A DNA stretch of 64,000 nt from Achromobacter agilis (GTDB lineage Bacteria; Pseudomonadota; Gammaproteobacteria; Burkholderiales; Burkholderiaceae_B). Below the pieces are notes generated by a model. It did not search any database, was not told the origin of the DNA, and saw nothing but the letters and a program-made list of their open reading frames with translations. The stretch lies in NCBI RefSeq assembly GCF_900496965.1, contig NZ_UFQB01000006.1, positions 212,461-276,460 on the forward strand. The letters run 5' to 3'. Position numbers and translations under genes: made by a program. Positions 43,946-54,022 of the stretch are shown here, piece after piece (the stretch's first letter is position 1; each line of letters begins with the position of its first letter).

Positions 43946-43959
43946 TTGATGTCCGTCAA
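43946..43959. promoter_or_regulatory. FNR/DNR-type box between nosR and azurin
   Basis: TTGATGTCCGTCAA matches the TTGAT-N4-ATCAA consensus of FNR, Anr, Dnr and Nnr regulators at 9 of 10 defined bases. It is centred about 108 bp before the azurin start and 171 bp before the nosR start, in the gap that holds both promoters. Inference: oxygen- or NO-dependent activation of one or both genes. Confidence 0.7.
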
Positions 43960-44060
43960 TAAGACGGTTTGCGCGGCGTCCTAGACTTGTCCGTGGCGGC
44001 AGCGACGCAGGCATGTGCCTCGCTCGAGTCGAATGGCCGCCTTGATTACGGAGAGTCTCC

Positions 44061-44510
44061 ATGCTGGCAAAAGCCACACTAGCCATCGTTCTGTCCGCAG
44101 CCAGCCTGCCCGTGCTGGCCGCTCAATGCGAAGCAACCATCGAAAGCAACGACGCCATGCAGTACAACCTGAAGGAAATGGTCGTCGACAAAAGCTGCAA
44201 GCAATTCACCGTGCATCTCAAGCATGTCGGCAAGATGGCCAAGGTCGCCATGGGCCACAACTGGGTGCTCTCGAAAGAGGCCGACAAACAAGGCGTGGCG
44301 ACGGACGGCATGAACGCCGGCCTGGCACAGGATTATGTCAAGGCAGGCGATGCCCGCGTCATCGCCCACACCAAGGTCATCGGTGGCGGCGAGTCGGATT
44401 CGGTGACGTTCGACGTGTCCAAGCTGACCCCGGGCGAGGCCTATGCGTACTTCTGCTCGTTCCCTGGCCACTGGGCCATGATGAAGGGCACGCTCAAGCT
44501 GAGCAACTGA
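44061..44510 (+). CDS. azu: Azurin
   Basis: A 149-residue blue copper protein that carries electrons in the periplasm, commonly to nitrite reductase or cytochrome oxidase. The 20-residue signal peptide (cleaved at VLA-AQCEA) leaves a mature protein of 129 residues. All copper ligands are in place in mature numbering: Gly45 and His46 (MGHNWVL), Cys112, His117 and Met121 ([11 protein letters not shown]); the disulphide Cys3-Cys26 is also present. GGAGAG lies before ATG 44061. It is divergent from the nos operon across a region with FNR-type boxes and ends at a terminator. Closest in memory to Alcaligenes/Achromobacter azurin. Confidence 0.97.
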   Translation: MLAKATLAIVLSAASLPVLAAQCEATIESNDAMQYNLKEMVVDKSCKQFTVHLKHVGKMAKVAMGHNWVLSKEADKQGVATDGMNAGLAQDYVKAGDARVIAHTKVIGGGESDSVTFDVSKLTPGEAYAYFCSFPGHWAMMKGTLKLSN

Positions 44511-44530
44511 TCGGTCCCTAGCAGCGGATA

Positions 44531-44553
44531 CCGGCCCTGGGCCGGTTTTTTTT
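44531..44553 (+). terminator. Terminator after azurin
   Basis: CCGGCCC / GGGCCGG hairpin with a one-base loop followed by eight T, 20 bp after the stop. Confidence 0.9.
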
Positions 44554-44700
44554 GCCTTCAGCCGCCCCGGCGGGCGGAAAAATGCCCTGGTTCCTATGGT
44601 CTAAACCGCCTGCGTTTCAGGCGTACGGAGGGGGCGCGTCACCGGCGTGTCACGGATTTTCCATGTACGATTACCGGTCGTGTAACTTCTGGAGCTCCTG

Positions 44701-46284
44701 ATGGAGTGGCTGCTGGACCCCACAGCGTGGGTCGGCTTGCTTACCCTGGTCGTCCTTGAGATCGTCCTGGGAATCGATAACCTTATTTTCATCGCCATCC
44801 TGGCGGACAAGCTGCCCCCTGCGCAACGCGACCGCGCGCGCATCATGGGCCTGAGCCTGGCGCTCATCATGCGTCTGGGCCTGTTGTCGGTCATGTCATG
44901 GCTGGTCACGCTGACCGCCCCCCTGTTTTCCATCGGCCCGCTGTCATTCTCCGGGCGCGACCTGATCCTGATGATCGGCGGCCTGTTCCTGCTGTTCAAG
45001 GGCACCATGGAACTGCATGAGCGCCTCGAAGGCAGCCAGCACGGGGGCTCCTCGGGGCCGCGCGTGTACGCCAGCTTCTGGGTGATCGTGACGCAGATCG
45101 TGGTGCTGGACGCGGTGTTCTCGCTGGATTCGGTCATTACGGCTGTCGGCATGGTGGACCACCTGGCCATCATGATGATCGCCGTCGTCATCGCGATCGG
45201 CATCATGCTGCTGGCGTCCAAGCCGCTGACGCGCTTCGTCAACGCCCACCCGACGGTGGTGGTGCTGTGCCTGGGCTTCCTGCTGATGATCGGCTTCTCG
45301 CTGCTGGCGGAGGCGTTCGGCTTCAAGGTGCCCAAGGGCTACCTGTACGCGGCGATCGGCTTCTCGGTGGCCATCGAGGCCCTCAACCAGGTGGCGCGCC
45401 GCAATCTGCTCAAGCTGGACGCGCGCCGCCCCATGCGTGAGCGCACTGCCTCGGCCGTGCTGCGCATGCTGGGCAAGCGGCCGCCGGCCGACGAGCCCGA
45501 CCTGCCCAGCGCCGACGGCCCCGCCATTCCGGCGTTCGGGGTCGAGGAGCGCAATATGGTCAGCGGCGTGCTGACGCTGGCCGAGCGCTCGATCCGCTCG
45601 ATCATGACGCCCCGCACGGACGTGTCCTGGATCAATATCGACGACGACCCGGAAATCATCCGCAGCCAGCTGACCGAGGCGCCGCACAGCTTCTTCCCGG
45701 TCTGCCGCGGCTCGCTGGACGAAGTCCTGGGCATCGGCCGCGCCAAGGACCTGGTGGCCGACCTGATCACCGAGGGCCGGGTGCGCCGCAACCGCCTGCG
45801 CGACCCGATCATCGTGCACGAATCCATTGGCATCCTGCGTCTGATGGACACGCTCAAGCGCTCGCGCGGCCAGCTCGTGCTGGTGGCCGACGAGTTCGGG
45901 GCGATCGAGGGGCTGGTGACGCCCATCGACGTGTTCGAGGCGATCGCGGGCGAATTCCCCGATGAAGACGAACTGCCCGACATCGTCGCGGATGGCGACA
46001 ATACCTGGAAGATCGACGGTGCGGCCGACCTGCACCACGTCGAGCAGGTGCTCGATACCGAAGGCCTGGTCGACGACGCCCAGGACTTTTCCACCCTGGC
46101 GGGCTACCTGCTGTCGCGCTTCGGGCACCTGCCCAAACCCGGCGATGTCTGCGAATATGAAATCCATCACGACCATTTCCGCTTCGAGGTCCTGGAAATG
46201 GACGGCCGCCGGATCGCCCTGGTGCGCGTCGAAAAGCGGCCCCAAGAACTGCATGCCGACGACGCCTCCCTTGCCAACGACTAA
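44701..46284 (+). CDS. TerC-CBS-CorC/HlyC membrane protein (YoaE/YegH type)
   Basis: A 527-residue inner-membrane protein in three parts: a TerC domain with seven to eight membrane segments (residues 1-240; includes [21 protein letters not shown] and [18 protein letters not shown] with the acidic residues typical of TerC metal-ion transporters), a pair of CBS domains (about residues 295-420; [13 protein letters not shown]) and a C-terminal CorC/HlyC transporter-associated domain (about 430-520). Family members are linked to metal-ion export, including manganese, but substrate is not proven here. ATG 44701 follows GGAGCT. uppP follows 18 bp later and may be co-transcribed. Confidence 0.92.
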   Translation: MEWLLDPTAWVGLLTLVVLEIVLGIDNLIFIAILADKLPPAQRDRARIMGLSLALIMRLGLLSVMSWLVTLTAPLFSIGPLSFSGRDLILMIGGLFLLFKGTMELHERLEGSQHGGSSGPRVYASFWVIVTQIVVLDAVFSLDSVITAVGMVDHLAIMMIAVVIAIGIMLLASKPLTRFVNAHPTVVVLCLGFLLMIGFSLLAEAFGFKVPKGYLYAAIGFSVAIEALNQVARRNLLKLDARRPMRERTASAVLRMLGKRPPADEPDLPSADGPAIPAFGVEERNMVSGVLTLAERSIRSIMTPRTDVSWINIDDDPEIIRSQLTEAPHSFFPVCRGSLDEVLGIGRAKDLVADLITEGRVRRNRLRDPIIVHESIGILRLMDTLKRSRGQLVLVADEFGAIEGLVTPIDVFEAIAGEFPDEDELPDIVADGDNTWKIDGAADLHHVEQVLDTEGLVDDAQDFSTLAGYLLSRFGHLPKPGDVCEYEIHHDHFRFEVLEMDGRRIALVRVEKRPQELHADDASLAND

Positions 46285-46302
46285 CTGGACCGACTACGCA
46301 TC

Positions 46303-47166
46303 GTGACCGAAAACGCGCTATACCTGATCAAAGCTTTCGTCCTGGGCGTCATCGAGGGCCTGACGGAATTCATCCCCGTATCCAGCACCGGCCACCTCAT
46401 CCTGGTGGGCGACTGGATCAACTTCCAGTCCAGCCAGGGCAAGGTCTTCGAGGTGGTGATCCAGCTGGGGTCGATCCTGGCCGTGATGTGGGTCTTCCGG
46501 GCGCGCCTGCTGCGGCTGGTCCGCGGCACGCTGACCGGCGTGCCCAGCGAGGTGGCCTTCACCCGCAACCTGATCATCGCCTTCCTGCCGGCGGCCGTCA
46601 TCGGGGCGATTTTCATCAAGTCGATCAAAACCATCTTCTACCATCCCGGCGTGGTGGTGGTAACCCTGGTGCTGGGCGGCCTGATCATGCTGTACGTGGA
46701 GCGCAAGACGCACCATACGCCGGGCGACCAGCCGGGCGCGGCCGACGACACGGCCTCCGACGAGCGCGCCACGGCCCGCACGCTCGAGCAGATTTCCTGG
46801 AAGCAGGCGCTAGGCGTGGGCGTGGCGCAATGCCTGGCCATGATTCCGGGCACTTCGCGTTCGGGGGCGACCATCATCGGCGGCATGATCGCAGGCATCC
46901 AGCGCAAGACGGCAACCGAGTTTTCGTTCTTCCTGGCCATGCCGACGATGCTGGGCGCCGCGGTCTATGACATGTACAAGAACATGGACCTGCTCACCCA
47001 GAACGACCTGGCGGGCATCGCGGTCGGCTTCATCGCCGCCTTCCTGAGCGCCATGGTGGTGGTGCGCGCCGTGCTGCGCTTCGTCGCCAACCACACCTAC
47101 CGCGTGTTCGCGTGGTACCGGATCGTCTTCGGCGCCGTGGTCGCGGCCTGGATCTTCACCCGCTGA
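46303..47166 (+). CDS. uppP: Undecaprenyl-diphosphate phosphatase
   Basis: Recycles the lipid carrier for cell-wall synthesis by hydrolysing undecaprenyl diphosphate (BacA family; overexpression gives bacitracin resistance). The 287-residue membrane protein has both active-site motifs: GLTEFIPVSSTGHLIL near residue 17 and PGTSRSGATIIGGMIAGI near residue 183. GTG 46303 is the only start that gives the usual N-terminus (TENALYLIKAFVLGVIEG). A strong terminator follows and is shared with the convergent lpxH. Confidence 0.95.
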   Translation: MTENALYLIKAFVLGVIEGLTEFIPVSSTGHLILVGDWINFQSSQGKVFEVVIQLGSILAVMWVFRARLLRLVRGTLTGVPSEVAFTRNLIIAFLPAAVIGAIFIKSIKTIFYHPGVVVVTLVLGGLIMLYVERKTHHTPGDQPGAADDTASDERATARTLEQISWKQALGVGVAQCLAMIPGTSRSGATIIGGMIAGIQRKTATEFSFFLAMPTMLGAAVYDMYKNMDLLTQNDLAGIAVGFIAAFLSAMVVVRAVLRFVANHTYRVFAWYRIVFGAVVAAWIFTR

Positions 47167-47190
47167 CGGCAGCCGCAGCCGATCCCAAGT

Positions 47191-47224
47191 AAAAAGGGCC
47201 TCGCTGATGTTGCGAGGCCCTTTT
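47191..47224. terminator. Bidirectional terminator between uppP and lpxH
   Basis: AAAAAGGGCCTCGC and GCGAGGCCCTTTT form a long stem around TGATGTT. It serves both convergent genes; the lpxH stop is only 3 bp beyond it. Confidence 0.92.
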
Positions 47225-47226
47225 CA

Positions 47227-47997
47227 TTACGATGCTTCCAGGTCGTAGAACTGCAGACCGTCGCGGTCGATGACCAGCCAGCCGCCGCGCGGCGGCGTGA
47301 CGTGGTCGCAGTCCCAGTCGGGCAGTACCCAGCGTTCGCACTTCCTGCCGTCGACGTCCAGCACGTGGCGGGCGGGGCGGTGCGTATGGCCGTGCACCAG
47401 CACGCGCACGCCCGTATCGCGGAAGATGCCTTCGATGGCCGCGGCGTTGACGTCCATGATTTCCATGGATTTGGCCTGGTTGGCCGCCTGGCTTTCGCCG
47501 CGGGCCTGTTGCGCCATTGCCAGCCGCTCCGGAATGGTCTTGGCCAGGAATTCGGCCTGCCATTGAGGATTGCGGACCATCTGGCGGAATTGCTGGTACG
47601 CGGCGTCGTCCGTACAGAATTCGTCGCCGTGCGTGAGCAGGACCGGACCGAAATCCGTTTCCAGCAGCGCGGGCTCGGGCAGCAGCCGGGCGCCCAGCGC
47701 CGTGGCGAGTTCCTCGCCGATGAGGAAGTCGCGGTTGCCGCGGCCGAGCCACACGGGAATGCGCGCGGCGGTGCCCCGGAGCGCCGTCAGCGCCGTGGCA
47801 AGCCACGGCGGCGCGGCGCGGATCACGTCGTCGCCGATCCAGGCATCGAAGATGTCGCCCGGCAGCAGCAGGGCGGCAGCTTCTTCCTGCGCCGCCTGCA
47901 GAAAGGCCAGAAAGGCCTCCGAGGTGGCCGGCGTGGCCGGCCCCAGGTGCAGGTCGGACGCCAGCCAGATAGGGCCGGACAGGCTGATCTTATTCAA
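47227..47997 (-). CDS. lpxH: UDP-2,3-diacylglucosamine diphosphatase
   Basis: Cleaves UDP-2,3-diacylglucosamine to lipid X in lipid A synthesis, at the inner membrane. The 256-residue calcineurin-type phosphoesterase has all metal motifs: ASDLHLG at residue 13, [11 protein letters not shown] near residue 47, GRGNRDFL near residue 84, [10 protein letters not shown] near residue 120 and VHGHTHRP near residue 205. The only start that gives a full N-terminus is TTG 47997, which overlaps the end of the cyclophilin gene by 8 bp; translation is thus probably coupled to that gene. The order TPR, cyclophilin, lpxH forms one operon. Confidence 0.92.
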   Translation of the reverse strand: MNKISLSGPIWLASDLHLGPATPATSEAFLAFLQAAQEEAAALLLPGDIFDAWIGDDVIRAAPPWLATALTALRGTAARIPVWLGRGNRDFLIGEELATALGARLLPEPALLETDFGPVLLTHGDEFCTDDAAYQQFRQMVRNPQWQAEFLAKTIPERLAMAQQARGESQAANQAKSMEIMDVNAAAIEGIFRDTGVRVLVHGHTHRPARHVLDVDGRKCERWVLPDWDCDHVTPPRGGWLVIDRDGLQFYDLEAS

Positions 47998-48637
47998 GAA
48001 CTTCGGCCTTCTCGATGATGACGTCTTCGTTCGGGACGTTCTGGTGGAAGCCCTTGTTGCCGGTCTTCACGCCCTTGATCTTGTCGACGACGTCCGTGCC
48101 TTCGGTCACGGTGCCGAACACGGCATAGCCCCAGCCATTGGGAGTGGGGGCCGTGAAGTTCAGGAAGTCGTTGTTGGACACGTTGATGAAGAATTGCGCC
48201 GTGGCCGAGTGGGGATCGCTGGTGCGGGCCATGGCCAGGGTGTACTTGTCGTTCTTCAGACCGTTGTTGGCTTCGTTTTCGATGGGGGCGTGGGTCTGCT
48301 TCTGCTTCATGCCGGGTTCGAAGCCGCCGCCCTGGATCATGAAGCCATCGATCACGCGATGGAACACCGTGCCGTTGTAGAAACCTTCCTTGACGTAGGT
48401 CAGGAAGTTTTCGACGGTCTTGGGAGCCTTGGCGGCATCCAGGGTGATGACCATGTCGCCTTGGTTCGTTTGAAGCTTAACGCGGGGGTTGGTGCTCATG
48501 GCTTTTGTGCCTTCAGAGGTAGAGGTGGAGGAGGAGGCCGCCGGGGCGGCGCTGACGAGCGCCGGCGCGAATGCGGCCAGCGCGAACGAGCACGCCGTCA
48601 GGCGCAGCAGGTGGAGAGGAGAAAATCGGGACATCAT
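47990..48637 (-). CDS. ppiB: Peptidyl-prolyl isomerase (cyclophilin) with signal peptide and internal start
   Basis: Speeds up proline cis-trans isomerisation in protein folding. The frame is 215 codons: a signal peptide ([33 protein letters not shown]), a Ser/Thr linker, then a complete cyclophilin beginning [21 protein letters not shown] at ATG 48499. That second start looks exactly like the normal beginning of a cytoplasmic PpiB and has GAAGG about ten bases upstream, so it is probably used. The catalytic core is intact ([39 protein letters not shown]). The gene may therefore yield both a periplasmic and a cytoplasmic form, or be a fusion of tandem ppiA and ppiB genes. Its first ATG overlaps the stop of the TPR gene. 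Confidence 0.9.
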   Translation of the reverse strand: MMSRFSPLHLLRLTACSFALAAFAPALVSAAPAASSSTSTSEGTKAMSTNPRVKLQTNQGDMVITLDAAKAPKTVENFLTYVKEGFYNGTVFHRVIDGFMIQGGGFEPGMKQKQTHAPIENEANNGLKNDKYTLAMARTSDPHSATAQFFINVSNNDFLNFTAPTPNGWGYAVFGTVTEGTDVVDKIKGVKTGNKGFHQNVPNEDVIIEKAEVLE

Positions 48638-49317
48638 TTGCCTTGTTTATCCTTCAACATGGTTTCGACTTCGCGGGCCTTGTCCTTCATGCCGGGCACG
48701 CCGTCGGCGGCGGCCTTCTTGTAGGTGCGCAGGGCCTGCAGGAGTTGCAGGTCGCCCAGGTTGGCGCGCGCGGCGGCGTAGCCCGGATCGGCGCGCAGGG
48801 CCATTTGCAGGGCATCCTCCGCTCTTTCGAGTTCGCCGCGGCCCGCATATAGGGCAGCCAAATTGTTCCAAGGTTCCGGAAGCTCCGGGAACCGGGTGGT
48901 CATTTCGGTGTAGACGTCGATGGCCTCGTTCGTGCGGTGCAGGGCCGCCAGCGCGCGCGCGTGCTGGAACATCAGCTGCACGTCGGTGCCCCGCTGGTCC
49001 TTGATCTCGGCCTGGCGCTTTTCGATCAGCGCGAGCGCTTCTTCGTTGTCGCCGCGGTTCAGCAGGCGCTCGATGTGCGTGGTGACCTGCGAAGGCGAGG
49101 GGATCAGGCGCGTATCGACGCCGGGCTTGATGGCTTCCAGCAGGTTGGCCAGCCCCTCCCAGCCGCCTTCGGGCGGGATGGGATCCAGGGTGGTGCGGCT
49201 GGCGTTGGGGTTTTCACCTGCGCCGCCGGCCATGGACTGGGCAAGAGGGGCTCCAACCGGCGCGCTCGCCAGGGTCAGAGCGAGCAGGGCGACGCGAAAG
49301 CGCGGCTTGATAGTCAC
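48634..49317 (-). CDS. Tetratricopeptide repeat protein, exported
   Basis: A 227-residue protein with a signal peptide ([20 protein letters not shown], cleaved about residue 25) and two to three TPR-like helical pairs in its second half ([63 protein letters not shown]). It is likely a periplasmic scaffold for protein contacts. GTG 49317 is the chosen start: it comes directly before the signal peptide and has GGATG upstream; no ATG fits. It is the first gene of the operon with the cyclophilin and lpxH and is divergent from cysS. Confidence 0.82.
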   Translation of the reverse strand: MTIKPRFRVALLALTLASAPVGAPLAQSMAGGAGENPNASRTTLDPIPPEGGWEGLANLLEAIKPGVDTRLIPSPSQVTTHIERLLNRGDNEEALALIEKRQAEIKDQRGTDVQLMFQHARALAALHRTNEAIDVYTEMTTRFPELPEPWNNLAALYAGRGELERAEDALQMALRADPGYAAARANLGDLQLLQALRTYKKAAADGVPGMKDKAREVETMLKDKQGK

Positions 49318-49625
49318 GTGGTCATCCGTTAAAAGTCGTGGCGGGTCATCGCTTACGCGCGCGACCGGGCCGCTTGCTATACTTGACGACCACCATTTTA
49401 GCCCTGGTTGGGTTTTGGCTCGACATTGGGCAAGAGGTCCGGCAAGTATCGCCGGAAATGCGGTCCCGGAAAGATGATCCCGGGGCTGGGGGTGATGCAG
49501 GGTGTGATGCGGGATCCGGATGCAGGATCCGATCCGACCCGGCGGCACGCGTCGAGGGTATTTTCCTTCGACGGCAACTTTCCGCAACCGCCACGGAACA
49601 TTTAGACAAAGCCGAACAGAGCGCC
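49318..49625. other. Intergenic region TPR gene / cysS
   Basis: A 308-bp gap between divergent genes. It contains short direct and inverted GATCC/GGATCC repeats around 49475-49545 but no RNA gene, terminator or clear operator that I can identify. An open frame that extends cysS upstream to 49338 runs through it but lacks coding character. Confidence 0.45.
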
Positions 49626-51080
<1,455 letters not shown>

Positions 51081-51100
51081 GCCGCCAGGATACGCCCGCC

Positions 51101-51745
51101 ATGTCCACCGCCGATCTCGACATTCCCAAGCCTGAATATTGGGAAGCCGCCGTAGCCCACCTGATGCGGCGCGACCGCATCCTGAAGAAGATCATCCCCC
51201 AGCACCCGGAGGTCTGGCTGACTTCCCGCGGCACGCCGTTCGTGACGCTGGCGCGGGCGATCATCGGGCAACAGGTGTCTCCCAAGGCGGCCGATGCCGT
51301 CTGGACCAAGTTCATCGACGCCGTGGGCAAGCGCCCCACGCCCGTTGCCGTGCTGCGCGTCGGCCTCGAAGGCATGCGCGCCGCCGGCCTGTCCCAGCGC
51401 AAGGCCGAGTATGTGCTCGACCTGGCCGTGCATTTCGGCGAACGCCGGGTGCACCCGGAGAAATGGGCGGCCATGGACGACGAAGCCGTTATTTCCGAGC
51501 TGGTTGCCATCCGCGGCATCGGACGCTGGACGGCGGAGATGTTTTTGATTTTCAATCTGCAGCGGCCTGACGTTCTGCCGCTGGATGATCCTGGGTTGCT
51601 CAAGGCAATCTCGCTACACTATTTCAGCGGCGAGCCTGTCTCTCGCTTCGAGGCTCGCGAAGTCTCGTTGGCGTGGCAACCCTGGCGTACCGTGGCGACC
51701 TGGTATCTGTGGCGCAGTCTGGAACCGACCCCGGTCCAATACTGA
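51101..51745 (+). CDS. DNA-3-methyladenine glycosylase, AlkA/HhH type
   Basis: Removes alkylated bases from DNA to start base excision repair. The 214-residue protein lacks the N-terminal TATA-like domain of E. coli AlkA and consists of the HhH glycosylase core only. The helix-hairpin-helix is AIRGIGRWTAEMFLIF (about residues 140-155), followed by the catalytic-type aspartate in DVLPLDDPGLLKAI; ARAIIGQQVSPKAAD lies in the first helical part. ATG 51101 has AGGA about 11 bases upstream; ATG 51065, inside the end of cysS, is an alternative that adds 12 residues. accA follows 36 bp later. Confidence 0.9.
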   Translation: MSTADLDIPKPEYWEAAVAHLMRRDRILKKIIPQHPEVWLTSRGTPFVTLARAIIGQQVSPKAADAVWTKFIDAVGKRPTPVAVLRVGLEGMRAAGLSQRKAEYVLDLAVHFGERRVHPEKWAAMDDEAVISELVAIRGIGRWTAEMFLIFNLQRPDVLPLDDPGLLKAISLHYFSGEPVSRFEAREVSLAWQPWRTVATWYLWRSLEPTPVQY

Positions 51746-51781
51746 CGCACGCCAGGCAGCCCATCTACGGAACCACACTAC

Positions 51782-52747
51782 ATGCGCAATACATTTCTGG
51801 AATTCGAACAACCGCTCGCCGAGCTTGAAAACAAGATCGAGCAGCTGCGCTACGTGCAGGCCGATTCGGCGGTGGACATCTCCGACGAGATCGGACGTCT
51901 GCAGCAGAAGAGCCAGACCTTGGCCAAGGAAATCTACGCCAAGCTCACGCCCTGGCAGACGGCCCTGGTCGCCCGCCATCCCCAGCGTCCCTACACGCTG
52001 GATTACGTGCGCGAAATGTTCACCGACTTCCATGAACTGCACGGCGACCGCATGTACGCCGACGACCAGTCCATCATCGGCGGCCTGGCGCGCTTTAACG
52101 GCACGCCCTGCATGGTCATCGGCCACCAGAAAGGCCGCGACACCAAGGAGCGCGCCGCCCGCAACTTCGGCATGCCGCGTCCGGAGGGCTACCGCAAGGC
52201 TCTGCGCCTGATGCGCCTGGCCGAGAAGTTCGGCATTCCCGTGTTCACCTTCGTCGATACCCCGGGCGCCTATCCTGGCATCGGCGCCGAAGAGCGCGGC
52301 CAGTCCGAAGCCATCGGCCACAACCTCTATGCCATGGCCGAGCTGAAAGTGCCCGTGATCTGCACGATCATCGGCGAAGGCGGCTCGGGTGGCGCTCTGG
52401 CCATCGCCGTGGGCAACGCCGTGCTGATGCTGCAATACGCGACCTACGCCGTGATTTCGCCGGAAGGCTGCGCGTCCATTCTGTGGCGCAGCGCCGAAAA
52501 GGCCCCGGAGGCCGCCGAAGCCCTGGCCATTATCGCTCCCCGCCTGAAGGACCTGGGCCTGGTGGACCGCGTGGTCAACGAGCCGGTGGGCGGCGCCCAC
52601 CGCGATCCCCGCGTCATGGCCCGCCTGCTGCGCCGCGCGCTGGGCGACGCCCTGCGCCAGCTCCAGGGCATGACGCCCGAAGAGCTCGTGGAGCAGCGCG
52701 TCCAGCGCCTGCTGTCCTACGGCGCCTTCCAGGAAGTGCGCGCCTGA
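51782..52747 (+). CDS. accA: Acetyl-CoA carboxylase carboxyltransferase subunit alpha
   Basis: With AccD it moves the carboxyl group from biotin to acetyl-CoA to make malonyl-CoA for fatty-acid synthesis. The 321-residue protein covers the family over its full length: N-terminal helix pair ([19 protein letters not shown]), the crotonase-like core with [56 protein letters not shown] and [15 protein letters not shown] (oxyanion and CoA-binding region). It lies between the glycosylase and tilS genes, an arrangement seen often in betaproteobacteria. Confidence 0.97.
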   Translation: MRNTFLEFEQPLAELENKIEQLRYVQADSAVDISDEIGRLQQKSQTLAKEIYAKLTPWQTALVARHPQRPYTLDYVREMFTDFHELHGDRMYADDQSIIGGLARFNGTPCMVIGHQKGRDTKERAARNFGMPRPEGYRKALRLMRLAEKFGIPVFTFVDTPGAYPGIGAEERGQSEAIGHNLYAMAELKVPVICTIIGEGGSGGALAIAVGNAVLMLQYATYAVISPEGCASILWRSAEKAPEAAEALAIIAPRLKDLGLVDRVVNEPVGGAHRDPRVMARLLRRALGDALRQLQGMTPEELVEQRVQRLLSYGAFQEVRA

Positions 52748-52808
52748 AGCGGCCCCAGGCGCCGGCACCGTGCCGGCGCATCGGCCACGCGCCACGCGCC
52801 ATCCCATC

Positions 52809-53912
52809 ATGACCGCCCGCCAAGCGCCCGATGCCCCCGATCGGGCCGAGGCGGGCGCGTTTCATCCGCTTCCCCTGTCTCCCGATCTCGCCGGCGCTTT
52901 GCGCCGCGCGCTGCTTGCCTTGCCCGAACGCCCCGAGCGCGTGGGCGTGGCGGTGAGCGGCGGGGCGGATTCGGCGATGCTCGCCGTGCATGCGGCCGCG
53001 GTGGGGCGCGAGCTCGGCATCGGCATCGCGCTTTTCCACGTGCATCACGGCCTGATGGCCGATGCCGACGAGTGGGGGCGGCAGGTGCGCGCCCTGGCGG
53101 GCCTGCTGGCGCTACCCGTGTTCGAGGCCCGCGTCCAGGTCGAACTGGCGGGGGGCAAGGGCATCGAGGCGGCCGCCCGCGATGCCCGCTACGCCGCGCT
53201 GGCGCAACTGGCGCGGGGCCAGGGAACGAGCCACGTGCTTCTGGCCCATCACCGCAACGACCAGGCGGAAACCGTGATCCTGCGCCTGCTGCGCGGCACC
53301 GGGCTGTCGGGCATGGCGGCCATGGCGCCCGTCTCGCAGCGCGACGGCGTGGCCTATGTGCGGCCCTGGCTGGACATCGGCCGCGAAGCCATCCTGCGGG
53401 CGGCGGAGGCCGTCGAGGCGGCCTGCGGCTGGCGCCCGGTGCAGGACCCCACCAACGCCGACCCCCGCTACACACGGGCGGCCCTGCGCCAGTTGCTGGC
53501 TCCGGTGCTGGATGCCCGTTGGCCGGGCTGGCGGGCCATCGTGGTCAGGCATGCGCGCCACATGGCGGATGCGGCCGAGATACTGGATGAGGTGGCGCGC
53601 GAGGATTTCGCGGCGCTCGAGCCGAGCCCGGACGGGGCCAGCTTCTCGCTGCGGGCTTGGCGCGGCTTGTCCGAGGCGCGGCAGGCGCATGTCCTGCGCC
53701 ATTGGCTGGAGCGCAACGGCGCCCGCATGCCTACCGACGCCCGGATGAGGGACCTGCTGCGCCAGCTGCGCGGCTTGCACAGCCTGGGCCATGACCGCCA
53801 GCTGCGGGTGGAGCAGGCCGGCCACGTCATCCGCTGCCACCGGGGCAGGGTCTGGGTGGAGCCCCGGGAGCCCGGTGCCGCGGCGCATACGCCGGGAAAT
53901 TCTCCAGATTAG
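52809..53912 (+). CDS. tilS: tRNA(Ile)-lysidine synthetase
   Basis: Modifies C34 of the minor tRNA-Ile (CAU anticodon) to lysidine so that it reads AUA; essential in most bacteria. The 367-residue protein has the PP-loop SGGADSAMLAVHAAAVG near residue 55, HVHHGLMADADEW and LLAHHRNDQAETVILRLLRGTGLSGMAAM, which are TilS hallmarks, then the substrate-binding helical domain. The C-terminal third domain is short, as in other betaproteobacterial members. ATG 52809 is the start closest to the conserved region. It follows accA by 61 bp. Confidence 0.94.
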   Translation: MTARQAPDAPDRAEAGAFHPLPLSPDLAGALRRALLALPERPERVGVAVSGGADSAMLAVHAAAVGRELGIGIALFHVHHGLMADADEWGRQVRALAGLLALPVFEARVQVELAGGKGIEAAARDARYAALAQLARGQGTSHVLLAHHRNDQAETVILRLLRGTGLSGMAAMAPVSQRDGVAYVRPWLDIGREAILRAAEAVEAACGWRPVQDPTNADPRYTRAALRQLLAPVLDARWPGWRAIVVRHARHMADAAEILDEVAREDFAALEPSPDGASFSLRAWRGLSEARQAHVLRHWLERNGARMPTDARMRDLLRQLRGLHSLGHDRQLRVEQAGHVIRCHRGRVWVEPREPGAAAHTPGNSPD

Positions 53913-54022
53913 CCGCTGCATGGACGGAAAATTGCGCAAACTGCGCAAAATTTTACCGTCGCGCTAGAATATACGGCTTTGCCCGTCAACCTTTTGCGGC
54001 GGGTCCCCAGCCAGAGTACGAG

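Noticed and set aside
49338..49625. Upstream extension of the cysS frame
   Set aside because: The normal CysS N-terminus begins at ATG 49626, and the added residues lack coding character.
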